Below are positions 1-9,944 of a DNA stretch of 64,000 nt, one piece after another (the first letter of the stretch is position 1; every line of letters begins with the position of its first letter). Source of the DNA: Vreelandella massiliensis. Its GTDB lineage: Bacteria; Pseudomonadota; Gammaproteobacteria; Pseudomonadales; Halomonadaceae. The stretch lies in assembly GCF_900155385.1 (NCBI RefSeq), contig NZ_LT699744.1:34771-98770 (forward strand). Direction: 5' to 3'. The notes below the pieces were generated by a model. It was not told where the DNA came from. It ran no database searches and was given only the letters and a program-made list of their open reading frames with translations. Made by a program: the position numbers and the translations under genes.

Positions 1-177
1 GCGCTGGCCATCAAGCTCAACGCGAATGGACCCGTTGCAGGACGGAATCCAGGGAGATACGCTTTCACCCATGGCGGATGGTCCTCTGGAATCAGGTTCT
101 TGCCGGAACGTTCTGATTTCTCAAGAGAACACCATCCGTCATCTTCGTTTTCAGGCTGCCCTCATGAATAAGACGGG
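1..177 (-). mobile_element. IS1380-family element, terminal part (continues left of window)
   Basis: These 177 bases are the reverse complement of the left end of the complete IS1380-type copy that starts at 4225. They include the terminal inverted repeat, ending ATAAGACGGG at 168-177, and the first ~24 codons of the transposase gene (its ATG lies on the minus strand at about 70-72). The rest of the element lies outside the window. The outer end abuts a truncated regulator gene, so this copy probably inserted into or deleted part of it. Confidence 0.9.
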
Positions 178-379
178 GTTAGGCAATAGCGAGACGTACC
201 TACTCACCGCTCAAGTGCCCAATGACCAACAAACCCTGTGGTGGTTAATGGGCATGGGCGCGAACGTTAAAGTGCTCGCTCCGGCCGCCTGGCGGGAAGC
301 CTTAAAGACCAATGCGGAGCAGGTGTTAGCCCATTATCGCGACGTGCCAGTATCGTCAGAGACTAGCGACACGCGTTAA
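178..379 (+). pseudogene. C-terminal stump of a WYL/YafY-type transcriptional regulator
   Basis: About 66 codons remain open directly against the IS end and stop at 377-379. The residues (LLTAQVPND, WWLMGMGANVKVLAP, then a helix ending VLAHY) look like the C-terminal WCX region of WYL-domain regulators, which bind ligand or nucleic acid to control an N-terminal HTH. The HTH and most of the WYL domain are missing, so the product cannot work as a regulator. The family assignment rests on a short stretch; the truncation by the IS is directly visible. Confidence 0.65.
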
Positions 380-423
380 GCCATTACGTTGCGTTACCCC
401 ATAGCGCTATCAAGGAGCCACCT

Positions 424-930
424 ATGCTGTGTTTTGCTTACGGGTCGAACATGTCGACTCAACGTTTAGCCGCGCGAATTCCAGCACGCTTTGTCACCAC
501 CGCCCTACTGCCCGCGTACCGATTGGCGTTCCATCAGCGCAGCGCTGACGGTTCGGGTAAGTGTGACATTGTGCCGGCATCCGAGCAGGCGGCTGTGTAC
601 GGGGTGATCTGGGACGTCGCCTCCCACCACAAACCGGCACTCGATGCTTATGAAGGGCTTGGACACGCCTACGAAGAGACTTGGCTGACCGTCACCGATC
701 TCGCCTCATCGCGCCCATTTGAGGTGCAGGCGTATGTGGGCAAAATGACGGCACATGGCATGCGCCCTTACGCCTGGTATAAGCACCACGTACTTGCTGG
801 GGCGCAAGAACACGGCTTACCGCCCGCGTATATCCGGGCGCTAGAGCGTATACCCGCACTAGACGATCTGGATGCGGCACGCCATGCACGTGAAATGGCT
901 ATTCACGCCGAGCTAAAACGAAACGTTTAA
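424..930 (+). CDS. gamma-glutamylcyclotransferase-like (AIG2/GGCT fold) protein
   Basis: 168 aa. The N-terminus carries the family's substrate loop CFAYGSNM (residues 3-10), and a conserved acidic site follows in DAYEG (about residue 78), where GGCT enzymes place the catalytic Glu. Known family members cyclise gamma-glutamyl peptides to 5-oxoproline, part of glutathione turnover; the exact substrate here is unknown. Cytosolic: no signal peptide or membrane segment. The ATG follows a good ribosome site, AAGGAG, 6 nt upstream. It is complete and sits alone between an IS-damaged regulator and a convergent DUF4236 gene. Confidence 0.85.
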   Translation: MLCFAYGSNMSTQRLAARIPARFVTTALLPAYRLAFHQRSADGSGKCDIVPASEQAAVYGVIWDVASHHKPALDAYEGLGHAYEETWLTVTDLASSRPFEVQAYVGKMTAHGMRPYAWYKHHVLAGAQEHGLPPAYIRALERIPALDDLDAARHAREMAIHAELKRNV

Positions 931-1009
931 CCGCCCTACGGCGCGGGAAACTTGTAAACAATCGGATAAACGGATGAACGGATAAAGGGAAGAGCAAGAA
1001 ACAAAGCCG

Positions 1010-2233
1010 CTACACCAGCTGAAACGGCGTCACATCACGAAAAATGCCGGTTTTGGTCATATCGCGACGCAAAGTGAAGGCCTCAACGGCAGCAACGGGG
1101 TCGACCTGAGCAAGCTTATCAAAGTGAATGCGTGCCCACTGATCACGAGTGGCTTTGATACTGTACAGGTATTGATCCCGTTCACCACCTGTCGCTGGGT
1201 CAATCACAGGGCGATAACCGGAAACGCGCGCTTCTTGTACGTTTGGCAACCGCGCAAACACCGCCCCCAGCACGCGGAACGCCACACCATGCACATAATC
1301 CCGGTAAAGTTTGCGCTGACGTGTATCACTCAGGGGCTTGGGGCTAAGTTTCAGCGCTTTGGGCGGCATCGTCCATTCACGCGTTGGCATTTCACTTTCA
1401 CCCGGTAGTTCGATATCTACCGCGATAGTGCGCTCATCGCTACCGAGGTCAAAGTCGATCAGCGTTTCTCGTGGCCAGTCGATTTCCTCGAGGCGCTCGC
1501 GCAGTGTTTGCTCCATTGCCGCCATATCACTGAACACGCCCTCCTCTTCACGCTGTTGGCGAGCGAACTCTTCCGCATCAAATTCTGCCTTGCGCCACTC
1601 CCATTGACGGTAATCATCGTCGAAAAGCGTTTTTTGCTGCGCATTATCTAATTCAAGGCGGCGCTTGAGAGGTGGCCATAGCCGATGCCACCAGCGAACA
1701 GGGGTAAACTCCGGGGACGTGGGTGGCGCTTCCGGAAAAGGCTGTGGCACATAACCGCGAGTCTCGGGGCAAGGCGTCTCCCAGTGCAGTTGTCCAAGGT
1801 GAGTGATATCCGCATTCAGTTCGTCGCAAAGGCGAGCCAAGCGCTCGCGTATCGCGGCGTCGGCATGCCGACGAATCAGCCGTGCTTCTTCATCGCTAAG
1901 GGGCGTACCATCTTCAAACAAGTAGTGCACACGACCTTCGCTATCGACCTTGAGCGTGAACGCGAGCGTCTCACCCTCGCCGATACGTTCTTCAAGTGCT
2001 GAAGTGGCAGAACGCTCAATGACACTGGACGAGCGTGGTGAGGAACGTTTTCGATCTAACTTTGTGTGATAGGCAAGCCCCGTACCGGGGATGCCGGCAT
2101 GCGCATGGACCCCGCTGGGGCCAACGCTTACACTGGCCCCGCGCGGCCCAACAGAGAAGCCAATGCCCCGCTTGCTGACATTCAAACGCACACCGGGCGC
2201 TAGCGTAATACGGCGTTGAAATCGAAAAGCCAA
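1010..2233 (-). CDS. DUF4236 domain protein
   Basis: 407 aa. Residues 1-60 match the short DUF4236 module: [16 protein letters not shown], then glycine-rich beta repeats ([20 protein letters not shown]). The rest is charged, Trp/Glu-rich and not recognised; residues around 240-330 contain a possible all-beta domain. Function is unknown; the N-terminal module is usually seen on stand-alone hypothetical proteins of accessory regions. The start codon is TTG, chosen because AGGAGG lies just upstream and the conserved domain begins at once. No membrane segment is seen. It is convergent with the GGCT gene. Confidence 0.75.
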   Translation of the reverse strand: MAFRFQRRITLAPGVRLNVSKRGIGFSVGPRGASVSVGPSGVHAHAGIPGTGLAYHTKLDRKRSSPRSSSVIERSATSALEERIGEGETLAFTLKVDSEGRVHYLFEDGTPLSDEEARLIRRHADAAIRERLARLCDELNADITHLGQLHWETPCPETRGYVPQPFPEAPPTSPEFTPVRWWHRLWPPLKRRLELDNAQQKTLFDDDYRQWEWRKAEFDAEEFARQQREEEGVFSDMAAMEQTLRERLEEIDWPRETLIDFDLGSDERTIAVDIELPGESEMPTREWTMPPKALKLSPKPLSDTRQRKLYRDYVHGVAFRVLGAVFARLPNVQEARVSGYRPVIDPATGGERDQYLYSIKATRDQWARIHFDKLAQVDPVAAVEAFTLRRDMTKTGIFRDVTPFQLV

Positions 2234-2878
2234 GCCACCTCCTTGTGTTGGACGGACACTGAACCGCGTCTGCGATAGTGCTGTCGAGCACTTATCCTAG
2301 GTGAGCGGGATTACGACGACAATCATGGCAAACCAACTTTTAAACTAGAAGCCAGCCGTCATAACCATTTCACAGTCCTACGCTGCAGTAGGTGGCCGAA
2401 AGACTGGTGGATACCACTCAAGGGCGGCTGTCCAAGACCAGATAACAGTCGTTTAGGGAATCATTAATGCCTTAAGCACCGCTCCATTGCGCGCAAATTC
2501 TTGCCGTTACACCTTACCTTCCGGTGACAGCGGTAATCCCCCCGGTTCTAAATAGGAGGAATTACCATTGTCGCGGATCAAATCATCGACACAGTCTGTT
2601 AGCAATAAGCCATTTTCCATTCTGGCATCGTGAAGCGGAGGTTATGCGCCATGGTGATCCAACCCTACAACGCCGAGTTATCAATCTGCTTGAGACCGCC
2701 TGGGCAAAACTTCCTTGATAGGATAATGACAGCACGTCAGCTCGGCTACTTCGCAGCTATACACTGGATAATATCAGTAGCATTCCAGCCACCGGTTATG
2801 CACGAACATGTCCGGTGGCTGAGCAAAAGAGCGCGCCATAGGTGCTACTCTTTCGGCTTGGTGCCTACCTTAGATAAA
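2234..2878. other. 645-bp gap without a convincing gene
   Basis: No ORF here has both a ribosome site and a recognisable product. Two inverted repeats are visible: an imperfect one at about 2531-2568 (GGTAATCCCCCC / GGAGGAATTACC) and a perfect 10-bp one at 2786-2795 / 2812-2821 (CAGCCACCGG / CCGGTGGCTG, 16-nt loop). A short open stretch ending at 2718 (DPTLQRRVINLLETAWAKLP) could be the tail of a decayed gene, but I cannot name it. Probably insertion/deletion debris between accessory genes. Confidence 0.5.
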
Positions 2879-3889
2879 TTATTGTGTGCTGGAATCTTTA
2901 ATATCTTCTTCTTTTTTGACATTAAAAATTTGGCGATTTTCATAGCACCAAGCAACAAAATTCTCCTTTTTTACTAATGAAGATAACGGCATAGGTAGAG
3001 ATGCGTAGAGCGAACTAGCTAAGCGTTTGAATTGCTCCTCATCATTTATAACATCTACTGCTACGGGACCTAAAACAGTATCCCATAAATCTTTCAATCT
3101 TGGAGAGAAGCCGTTTAAAATTAGTATCTCATCAGACTCATCGAGAGCATTAGCATCAATTTCAACTCCGACTACCTCTTCCGCTTCTTCAACAGCTTCT
3201 TCCTCGATGATTTTCTCATCCATCGTACCACCACCGTGCTGATCGGCACTCATGCCCTCTACCGGTGCTTGCTCAATAAAAGTTTTTCGTGCGACATTTC
3301 CCACGATATTTGTTGAAACTGAGTCAAACGTTCCACCAATAATGCCTCCTACAAGTGGCACCATTTTCCCAAGGTTTACAGCCCCTTTGCTTCCAAACTT
3401 AGTTACCAGTCGAAAACCAACCTTCTGATTTATTTTGGTGGTAACAGTGGCAGGAATCTTCTTGATCATACTGACAGTTAAGCGAGTGCCTATATTAATA
3501 CCAGCCTCCTTAACAATATCCTTAGCCGCACTTCCAGTTAAGCACACATAAACAAGCGAGCGAACGCGATCATCACGAACATCGTATCCACCCAAATAAG
3601 CAATGGCAGCAACCATTCTGATTTGCACATATAACAAAGAAGCTATACTTGCTGGAATTGCTACGGGCATAGTAATCACGCCACCCAATCCACTTACAAA
3701 GCCAGTGGTGCCCGTTTTAGCATTCTGCCAACGTATAAGCGAATTCGTGCAGGCAACTAAATCATCGCTTTTTTTGTAGTTTTCAGCTAAATCTTCCGCA
3801 GAATCAAATCCAGGAATGCCTTCAATGGCTTTATCATAGGTCCAATCCAGCGCCTTCATCATCTTTGATTGTGTCAGTTTTTCGCTCAT
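2879..3889 (-). CDS. EcsC-family protein
   Basis: 336 aa from the ATG at 3889, preceded by AAGGAATAAC; longer readings lack a ribosome site. The core matches EcsC-like proteins: a glycine-rich hydrophobic stretch (GFVSGLGGVITMPVAIPA), then VQIRMVAAIAYLGGYD, a second block around residues 130-190 with IP and KINQKVGFRL, and NLGKMVPLVGGIIGG. A long acidic linker (EEEAVEEAEEVVGVE) leads to a ~90-aa C-terminal domain that I do not recognise. The family is membrane-associated with poorly defined roles. The gene is clearly richer in A+T than the flanking chromosome and lies between IS-damaged genes, which suggests horizontal acquisition. Confidence 0.8.
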   Translation of the reverse strand: MSEKLTQSKMMKALDWTYDKAIEGIPGFDSAEDLAENYKKSDDLVACTNSLIRWQNAKTGTTGFVSGLGGVITMPVAIPASIASLLYVQIRMVAAIAYLGGYDVRDDRVRSLVYVCLTGSAAKDIVKEAGINIGTRLTVSMIKKIPATVTTKINQKVGFRLVTKFGSKGAVNLGKMVPLVGGIIGGTFDSVSTNIVGNVARKTFIEQAPVEGMSADQHGGGTMDEKIIEEEAVEEAEEVVGVEIDANALDESDEILILNGFSPRLKDLWDTVLGPVAVDVINDEEQFKRLASSLYASLPMPLSSLVKKENFVAWCYENRQIFNVKKEEDIKDSSTQ

Positions 3890-4063
3890 GTTATTCCTTG
3901 TATATGTCGGCATTGATACTATTTTTATAGCGTAACCTAGCAATATTCGGAGCCGGTCTGCGCATGTGCAGTTCAGCATATTTAAACTGGTGCATTTCTC
4001 TTTATCGGCAGCCAGAAAGTAAACTTTATTGCCTTGCAGGCCTGCATTGTGAATAATTATGGA

Positions 4064-4224
4064 TTAAAAATAAACAATATAGTTAAACCAACGCTCCAAC
4101 AGCTCGCGCTCTTCCGCCTGAAAGTCCCCACTGGGAAAATTGAGCTGAGATTCTTGATAGCCTCGCGCAGTGCACCGGAAATTCGCAAACGGAAACCGGT
4201 TATTCAGCCTCAAAAGACTGATAA
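4064..4224 (-). pseudogene. gene fragment resembling DUF413/MaoP, cut by IS1380
   Basis: On the minus strand an open frame enters directly from the IS boundary at 4225 and reads FRCTARGYQESQLNFPSGDF, then QAEERELLERW, before stopping at 4064-4066 in AT-rich DNA. The pattern (aromatic-rich start, GDF, ERELLER) resembles the N-terminal half of DUF413/MaoP proteins. There is no start codon and the C-terminal half is absent, so it is a remnant broken at both ends. The identification is tentative. Confidence 0.4.
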
Positions 4225-5941
4225 CCCGTCTTATTCATGAGGGCAGCCTGAAAACGAAGATGACGGATGGTATTCTCTTGAGAAATCAGAACGTTCCGGC
4301 AAGAACCTGATTCCAGAGGACCATCCGCCATGGGTGAAAGCGTATCTCCCTGGATTCCGTCCTGCAACGGGTCCATTCGCGTTGAGCTTGATGGCCAGCG
4401 CACCACAAGCGATAGCGGCGCCTTGCTGCTGCGTGAAGCTCTCGACAGCAGCGGTGTCATAGACGCACTGGATGAAAACCTGATCGACCAACGTAACCCG
4501 CTGCGCGTCCGCCATTCGCTGGCCAACCAGCTGCGCACCCTCGTGCTGCAGCGTGCGATGGGCTGGATCGATCTCAGCGATACCGACATGCTGCGCCACG
4601 ACCCGCTCTGGCAACTGGCCTGCAGCGATGCGCGCGGGATGACGCCATTGACGCAGGACCGGCCATCCCAAGCCACGCTGTCGCGGCTGCTGACGTGCCT
4701 TGGACGTAGCGACAACATCGATGCCGTACACGAAGGTTTGCTGCGGTTGGTGGTCTGGCGTCTGACCTCGCTGGAGAAGGGCAAACGCCCGGATCAACTG
4801 ACACTGGACATCGATGGCCTGCCGATTGAGGTCCACGGTCACCAGGGCGGCTCGGCCTTTCATGGTCATTACGGTGCCCGCATCTACTCACCGCTAGTCG
4901 CGTCGTTGGCAGAGACCGGCGACATGGTGGGCGGTTTGCTGCGGGAGGGCAATGCTGGCCCGGCCGAGAATGCCGACACCTGGGTCCCGCATCTGGTACG
5001 GCGACTCAACGAGAGCACCGGCGCCCAGGTGCGAGTGCGCATTGACGCTGGCTTCACCGACAACGACACGCTGGAGGCCCTGGAAGACCGCAACATCGAG
5101 TACCTGGGCCGACTGCGCAGTCACACGGGACTGCAGAAGCTGGCAGCGCCGTACCTGAAACGGCCACGGGGCCGGCCACCCGAGCAACCTCGGGAGTGGT
5201 GCCACGACCTGGAGTACCAAGCCGGTTCCTGGCCGTCGTCACGGCGCGTGGTGCTGGTGGTGCAGGAACGTCCCGATGATCTGCTGCTGCATGCCTTCTT
5301 CCTGGTCACCAACCTCAACAAGTTCCACTGGCCGCCGGAGAAAGTCCTGGCGCTCTACCGCAAACGCGGCAGCGCCGAGGCGCACATGGGCGAAGTGAAG
5401 TCAGCACTCGACGTACATCTCTCCTCGACCGACCGCGGCGCTTCTACTGTTCAGGAGGTGATGGCTCGCAACGAAGTGAGTCTGCTACTGAGCCTCTACG
5501 CCTACCAGACCCTGCATGGCCTGCGCTGCCTACTCACGCGGCAAACCCGCCAAGGCTGGAGCCTGAGCCGGATGCGCGAGCAGGTGCTCAAGGTCGCTGC
5601 CACTATCTCACGGCACGCTCGGCGCATTACTGTTCACCTCGGTGACGCTGCTGACAAATGGTGGCCCACTTTACTGAAAGGGCTGCCGAAGCTGACTGCG
5701 CTAAGCTGACCTTCCGGCGATACTGACTGAGGCAAGATCAAGGCGGCCACAACGGTGGCCGGCGGATATGGCTACCCTGATGGCCGAGATCAATGCCAGA
5801 AAGTTATAAATAGCTGAGTTAAGATCACCATTGGAGCATTAGTCAGCAGATGCACACGCCATAAATACGGCTACTGAAGACCGAAGCTGGCAACCCGGGG
5901 CTGTAAAAATGCTCAATCGGCGTTCTCATGAATGAGGCGGG
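4225..5941 (+). mobile_element. complete IS1380-family insertion sequence, 1717 bp
   Basis: The ends form imperfect inverted repeats: left CCCGTCTTATTCATGAGGGC and right, read inward, CCCGCCTCATTCATGAGAAC. They enclose one transposase gene. TAA directly precedes the left end, and a TTAA lies immediately right of the right end, so a short AT-rich target duplication is possible but not clear-cut. The left end is nearly identical to the copies at 1-177 (reversed) and 33076-33643 over all shared bases, so the family has been active recently in this genome. Confidence 0.92.
4330..5709 (+). CDS. IS1380-family transposase
   Basis: 459 aa, full length for the family. The DDE catalytic core is intact: a first Asp in LTLDIDGLPIEVHG (about residue 160), a second in VRIDAGFTDND (about 239), and the Glu in YRKRGSAEAHMGEVK (about 350). 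The conserved SAFHGHYGARIYSPL stretch follows the first Asp. It would cut and rejoin the element ends through a DDE mechanism. No frameshift or stop interrupts it, so this copy may be autonomous. The ATG lies 105 bp inside the left inverted repeat, as it does in the truncated copy at 33181. Confidence 0.92.
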   Translation: MGESVSPWIPSCNGSIRVELDGQRTTSDSGALLLREALDSSGVIDALDENLIDQRNPLRVRHSLANQLRTLVLQRAMGWIDLSDTDMLRHDPLWQLACSDARGMTPLTQDRPSQATLSRLLTCLGRSDNIDAVHEGLLRLVVWRLTSLEKGKRPDQLTLDIDGLPIEVHGHQGGSAFHGHYGARIYSPLVASLAETGDMVGGLLREGNAGPAENADTWVPHLVRRLNESTGAQVRVRIDAGFTDNDTLEALEDRNIEYLGRLRSHTGLQKLAAPYLKRPRGRPPEQPREWCHDLEYQAGSWPSSRRVVLVVQERPDDLLLHAFFLVTNLNKFHWPPEKVLALYRKRGSAEAHMGEVKSALDVHLSSTDRGASTVQEVMARNEVSLLLSLYAYQTLHGLRCLLTRQTRQGWSLSRMREQVLKVAATISRHARRITVHLGDAADKWWPTLLKGLPKLTALS

Positions 5942-6077
5942 TTAAAGACTAACTAATTTATAAAAACATACAATACACCGCCTACCTGTGGGATTCCTGA
6001 TGGTCACATGAACTATAGAAGTTATCCTCTATTGGCCGCTAGAGAGCTTCTACAGCAATGCATCCGGGAGCAGGCCT

Positions 6078-7055
6078 ATGGACATCAAACTGCATAAGCA
6101 AGCAACCACGACACCCAAAATCTGTGCTGATATTCAAGCAGCACCTGCCGATATCAGTGATAGTGAATTGGCGCGCCAGTTTAACGTGACTGATTCGGCG
6201 ATCCGGCGCTGGCGATACCGTGACGACGTTCATGACCGGCCGCACACGCGGCGTAATTTGCTCGCTACCCTAACGCCTGAGCAGGAAGAAATTGTGATCG
6301 CTGCTCGTGAACTCCTTCGCCTTGGCTTGGATGTTAATTGTGGCACGCGAGTTTTTGAATCCTCGTTTGTCACGTTCTGCACTGCACCGTATGCTCAAGC
6401 GGCGCGAGGTGCAGACACTGGCAGAACTCGCCCGACAAGATGCTGGTGATAACTGTAAGCCCCGGCACAAGCCATTTAAGGATTATGAACCGGGTTATAT
6501 ACACATCGATATCAAGCATCTCCCGCAGATGCCTGATGAACAGCAGAAACGCTACTGTACGTTGCCATTGATCGGGCCACTCGCTGGGTGTATTTAGAGG
6601 TCAGGAGCAGCTAATCTTCTAAGGACGCGCAAGCGTTCATAACGCGTATGGAAGAGAAGGTGCCCTTCAAGATCCAGACGGTGCTGACCGACAATGGTAA
6701 ATCGTTCACGGACCGCTTCACGCGGGCGGGTGAACGACAACCGAGTGGTCGCCATCCCTTCGACCAAGTGTGCCAAAAGAAAGGCATTGAGCACCGTCTG
6801 ATCAAACCTGGGCGACCTCAGACAAATGGCATGGTAGAGCGCTTCAACGGCCGTGTTAGCGACGTTCTCGCTACCCGTCGGTATGAATCAGGCGAGGATT
6901 TGGAGCAGACACTGAAGCGCTACAATTGGCTTTACAACCACCATATACCCCAGAAGGCGCTGCACCATCAGTCGCCGATCTCAGCGATGAAAGAATGGCA
7001 AATTAAGCGCCCCGAATTATTTAATAAACGGGTAATTATTCACGCGGGATCCGAC
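6078..7055 (+). pseudogene. IS481-family transposase, multiply broken
   Basis: Three frames must be joined. 6078-~6330 gives the HTH region (SELARQFNVTDSAIRRWR). ~6307-6580 gives the middle with KPFKDYEPGYIHIDIKHLPQMPDE, containing the first catalytic Asp. ~6555-7055 gives AIDRATRWVYLEV, then an in-frame TAA near 6609, then VLTDNGKSFTD and PQTNGMVERFNGR with the second Asp and the Glu. The C-terminus (KRVIIHAGSDT) is almost reached before an ISL3-type remnant takes over. At least two frameshifts and one stop make it non-functional. Confidence 0.8.
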
Positions 7056-7585
7056 ACTGGTCCGGTGCCGGCAGGTCACGTTGTAGACGCTGCTTGTCGA
7101 TGGTCTTGACGGTATGCCAGTGCAAGCCGACCAGGTCCGCGACATGCCGAATCGGCAGCAACGTGACCAGCCGCTCCACCCATTGGCGCAGCGTGGTGGA
7201 GACCGACGAGCGCCCGGGTAACCAGTCGATGCGCTCTCGCGTTGGGCCACAGGTCGGGCAACGCAGGCGTCGCACCGGGACGTCGAGCGCTATCCGATAG
7301 ATCAGCAGCGGTGCTTCGCGGACGCGCCGGCGATGCACGTCATGCACTCGAAAACAGGCGCGGTCGCAGCCACTGCAGACGGGCGTGACCCGGTCATCGG
7401 GCTCCAGTTGGAGCCGCAGCGTCTTTGAATCCAGAAACTCGTGGTGGGTAACGGTGAACCCTTTCCAGAAGAGGCAGAGCGGGGTAGCATCCATAACAAC
7501 GGCGGTGTCCGTAGGCTGACGTTTTGGCGAATATCAGCTTACCCGGATTTACCGCCGTTCCTCTATTCTGCCCTAGTCTCAAGCC
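7055..7585 (-). pseudogene. ISL3-family transposase, N-terminal part only
   Basis: An open frame begins at 7494 (MDATPLCLFWKGFTV) and runs ~146 codons to LPAPDQ, where it meets the 3' end of the IS481 remnant. It contains the zinc-finger module of ISL3 transposases (CSGCDRACFRVHD ... RLRCPTCGPTRERI) and the HTH segment (IRHVADLVGLHWHTVKTID). The whole DDE catalytic domain is missing. The stretch 7495-7585 probably holds the element's terminal sequence, but I could not define its inverted repeat. Confidence 0.75.
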
Positions 7586-7599
7586 CTCCCTGTTTCACG

Positions 7600-9206
7600 C
7601 TGATCTGCGATGAACCTGAAAAAAACACCATCGAAGATTCATCTCAACTGCCTGATCTCAGTGGCCTATCGGCCGCCGAGGTAGTAGATCTCGTGGCGGT
7701 GCTTCAGCCACAGGTGGCCGCTTAACAGTCGGCGTTACAACAGCGTAATCTCTATACTCAAATTGTTCGAATAGAAGCTGCGCTTGCAGCGCATTCAGTA
7801 GTTCGCCGCGCACAGTGAAAAGTCCGCGAATCAGGCCCACTTGTTCGATGAGACCGAGCTGGAAGCTGACATCGAGGCGCTACGCGATCAGTTGCCGGAC
7901 GATGTCGAAGCGCAAGACGCGCCACGTCCCTCACGTCAGCGTCGCCAACGGGGCTTCTCCGACACGCTGGTCCGTAAGCGTATTGAGCTTACGCTCAGCG
8001 AAGAAGAAACCAAGAGCTTCTTCGTCAAGGTAAAAGAAGAGCTCCAGTTCATCCCCGCTCAGGTGAAAGTTCTCGAATACTGGCACGAAAAGCGGTGTTC
8101 CCGCTTGAGGGCAACGACCATCTCCTCGCTGCGGAGCGTCCGGTTCATCCGCTTGGCAAGTGCACTGCGTCAACGTCACTGCTAGCGTACGTGATCACGT
8201 CCAAGTACGCCGACGGTTTACCGCTGTACCGGTTGGAAGGCATGTTCAAGCGGTTAAGTCACGCCGTTAGTCGCACGCAGATGGCCCACTGGATCATCCG
8301 CTTGGATGACGTCTTCACGCCCATGATCACGCTGATGCGCGAGGTGCAAAACAGCAGTGCGTATCTGCAAGCCGATGAAACGCGGCTGCAAGTACTCAAG
8401 GAAGACGGCAAGACCGCTCAATCCGATAAATGGATGTGGGTCACCCGAGGCGGCCCGCCGGATCAACCGTCGGTGCTCTTTGCCTACGATCCGTACCGCA
8501 GCGGCAGCGTGCCGGTGCGCCTACTCGACGACTCCTCAGGGAACCTGCAAGCCGATGGCTACGCCGGTTACGGTCAGGTATGCCGTGCCAATGGCATTAC
8601 CCGCATTGGCTGCTGGGACCATTCACGGCGTAAGTTCGTGGAAGAGTCTAAGGCGGCCAAGGTCAAAGCAAAAGGCAAGAACGCCACGCCGGCCAAGGCT
8701 GAGGTAGGGCTTAGCCATATCAACAAACTCTACGCTATCGAACGGCAGATCAAGGAGCTTAGCGAAGGGGAACGCTACCGTGTCCGCCAGGGAGCTGGGC
8801 CTTCCGCGCCTTGAGGCCTTCAAGGCCTGGCTAGAGGCCAATGTCACCCGCGTGATGAAAGGCAGCCTGACGCGTCAAGCGATGGAATATACGCTGAACC
8901 AATGGAACTTCCTCGTTGGCTATTGTGCGCGGGGATCTGCGCATCAGTAACAGTCTGGCAGAAAACACTATCCGCCCGTTCGCAGTTGGCCGAAGAGCCT
9001 GGCTGTTCGCGGATACCTCCCGCGGAGGGCACGCTAGTGCCACCTGCTACTCGCTCATCGAAACAGCCAAAGCCAATGGCTTGGAGCCTGCTGCCTATAT
9101 CCACCACGTGCTAGAGCGCATCGCTACCGCTGATACGCTGGAGGCACTGCTGCCCTGGAACGCGAGATTAGCTTCCGTCGCAAAAAAAAAGACAAAACAC
9201 GGCTAG
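7600..9206 (+). pseudogene. IS66-family transposase (TnpC), frameshifted
   Basis: Several frames together rebuild an IS66 TnpC protein. ~7600-7725 is the N-terminal LSAAEVVDLVAVLQPQ; 7841-~8090 is the middle (SDTLVRKRIELTLSEEE, EELQFIPAQVKVLEYW); ~8095-8800 is the catalytic region (SKYADGLPLYRLEGMF, YLQADETRLQVL, LQADGYAGYGQVC, GCWDHSRRKF); 8916-9206 is the C-terminus (ISNSLAENTIRPFAVGRRAWLF). Breaks fall near 7725-7840, 8090 and 8810. The accessory genes tnpA and tnpB of IS66 elements are absent. The element is dead, although most catalytic residues can still be read. Confidence 0.8.
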
Positions 9207-9243
9207 GTCAGGTGTGTCGATTTAGGGGCGCTCACAAAAAAGA

Positions 9244-9275
9244 AAAGCGCTGGCACTTTTGCCAGCGCTTTGTTG
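9244..9275. terminator. strong hairpin, likely bidirectional terminator
   Basis: A perfect 12-bp stem AAAGCGCTGGCA / TGCCAGCGCTTT with a 4-nt loop (9244-9255, 9260-9271). It lies between the end of the IS66 remnant and the stop of the AlpA-like gene. T-rich tracts on each strand would let it end transcription from either side, most obviously of the AlpA-like gene on the minus strand. Confidence 0.7.
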
Positions 9276-9284
9276 TCTGGCTGA

Positions 9285-9470
9285 TTAATGCTTAGCCTTC
9301 TCCCATAAAATCAATGTTTGTAACGACCATCGTACCGCCCGGGGCCCTAAACGAACGGGCGGAGGCACACGGCCGAGGCTACGCCAACGCCACAAAGTAG
9401 AACGTGAAATATTATAACGCTTACAAACTTCGAGATCGCATAGATATCGATCTTCATGCAGATTATTCAT
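9285..9470 (-). CDS. AlpA-like excisionase/regulator (small HTH protein)
   Basis: 61 aa from the ATG at 9470, which has AAAGGAG 6 nt upstream; the longer reading has no ribosome site. The sequence LCDLEVCKRYNISRSTLWRW is a winged-helix/MerR-like HTH typical of AlpA proteins, followed by the usual VPPPVRLGPRAVRW beta-wing. AlpA proteins activate prophage or island integrase genes and act in excision. It lies ~480 bp from the 3' end of tRNA-Arg, where such elements insert, but no integrase is present. It looks like the last intact gene of a decayed tRNA-borne island. Confidence 0.75.
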   Translation of the reverse strand: MNNLHEDRYLCDLEVCKRYNISRSTLWRWRSLGRVPPPVRLGPRAVRWSLQTLILWEKAKH

Positions 9471-9944
9471 AATGCACTCCTTTAAAAACAATCATAATTT
9501 TTGTGAAGCACAAGTAGAATAAATAATCCTCAAAAAAATGACGTGAATAACCGGCTCAAAAAACGGTGCTAATCAGAAATCCTCTAAAAATATACTAAAG
9601 TCTAAGCCAAAGCCCCTGGCTATAAAATCGGATATCTGTGAATACGTGTTTAGTATACCGGACGTTTGTTCGACCTAGCTTCCACAGACGGACGTGCGCT
9701 ACTGACGCATCCGGCTTCCACAATCATCAGTTTCGCCGAAGGATTCACATAAATACACGATTCATGGCACCAGAAGTGATTGCCCAACTTTTACCAATAA
9801 GCTAATAAACCACAGCTATCTGGGTGCTGATACGCATTAAATAACCATCTTCAATGCTTGCAAATCTAGGGGAACCACTAGGGGAACCGAAGGCAAAAGA
9901 GGCATTACTTAAGAAGTAGAGTAACAATAAATCATTGATTTTAT
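9471..9944. other. 474-bp AT-rich gap between AlpA-like gene and tRNA-Arg
   Basis: No gene is seen. The stretch is AT-rich and includes a directly repeated AGGGGAACC (about 9868-9890). It lies directly 3' of tRNA-Arg, where island attachment sites usually lie. I found no second copy of the tRNA 3' end in this window, so the other attachment site is lost or lies outside. Confidence 0.45.

Noticed and set aside
2630..2977. 115-aa ORF at the end of the 2.2-2.9 kb gap
   Set aside because: It runs into the antisense of the EcsC gene end, has no ribosome site and no recognisable domain.
4200..4784. Long antisense ORFs through the IS1380 transposase gene
   Set aside because: They are shadows of the GC-rich coding frame: no ribosome site and Arg/Ser-rich translations. 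They recur in the other copies only because the DNA is the same.
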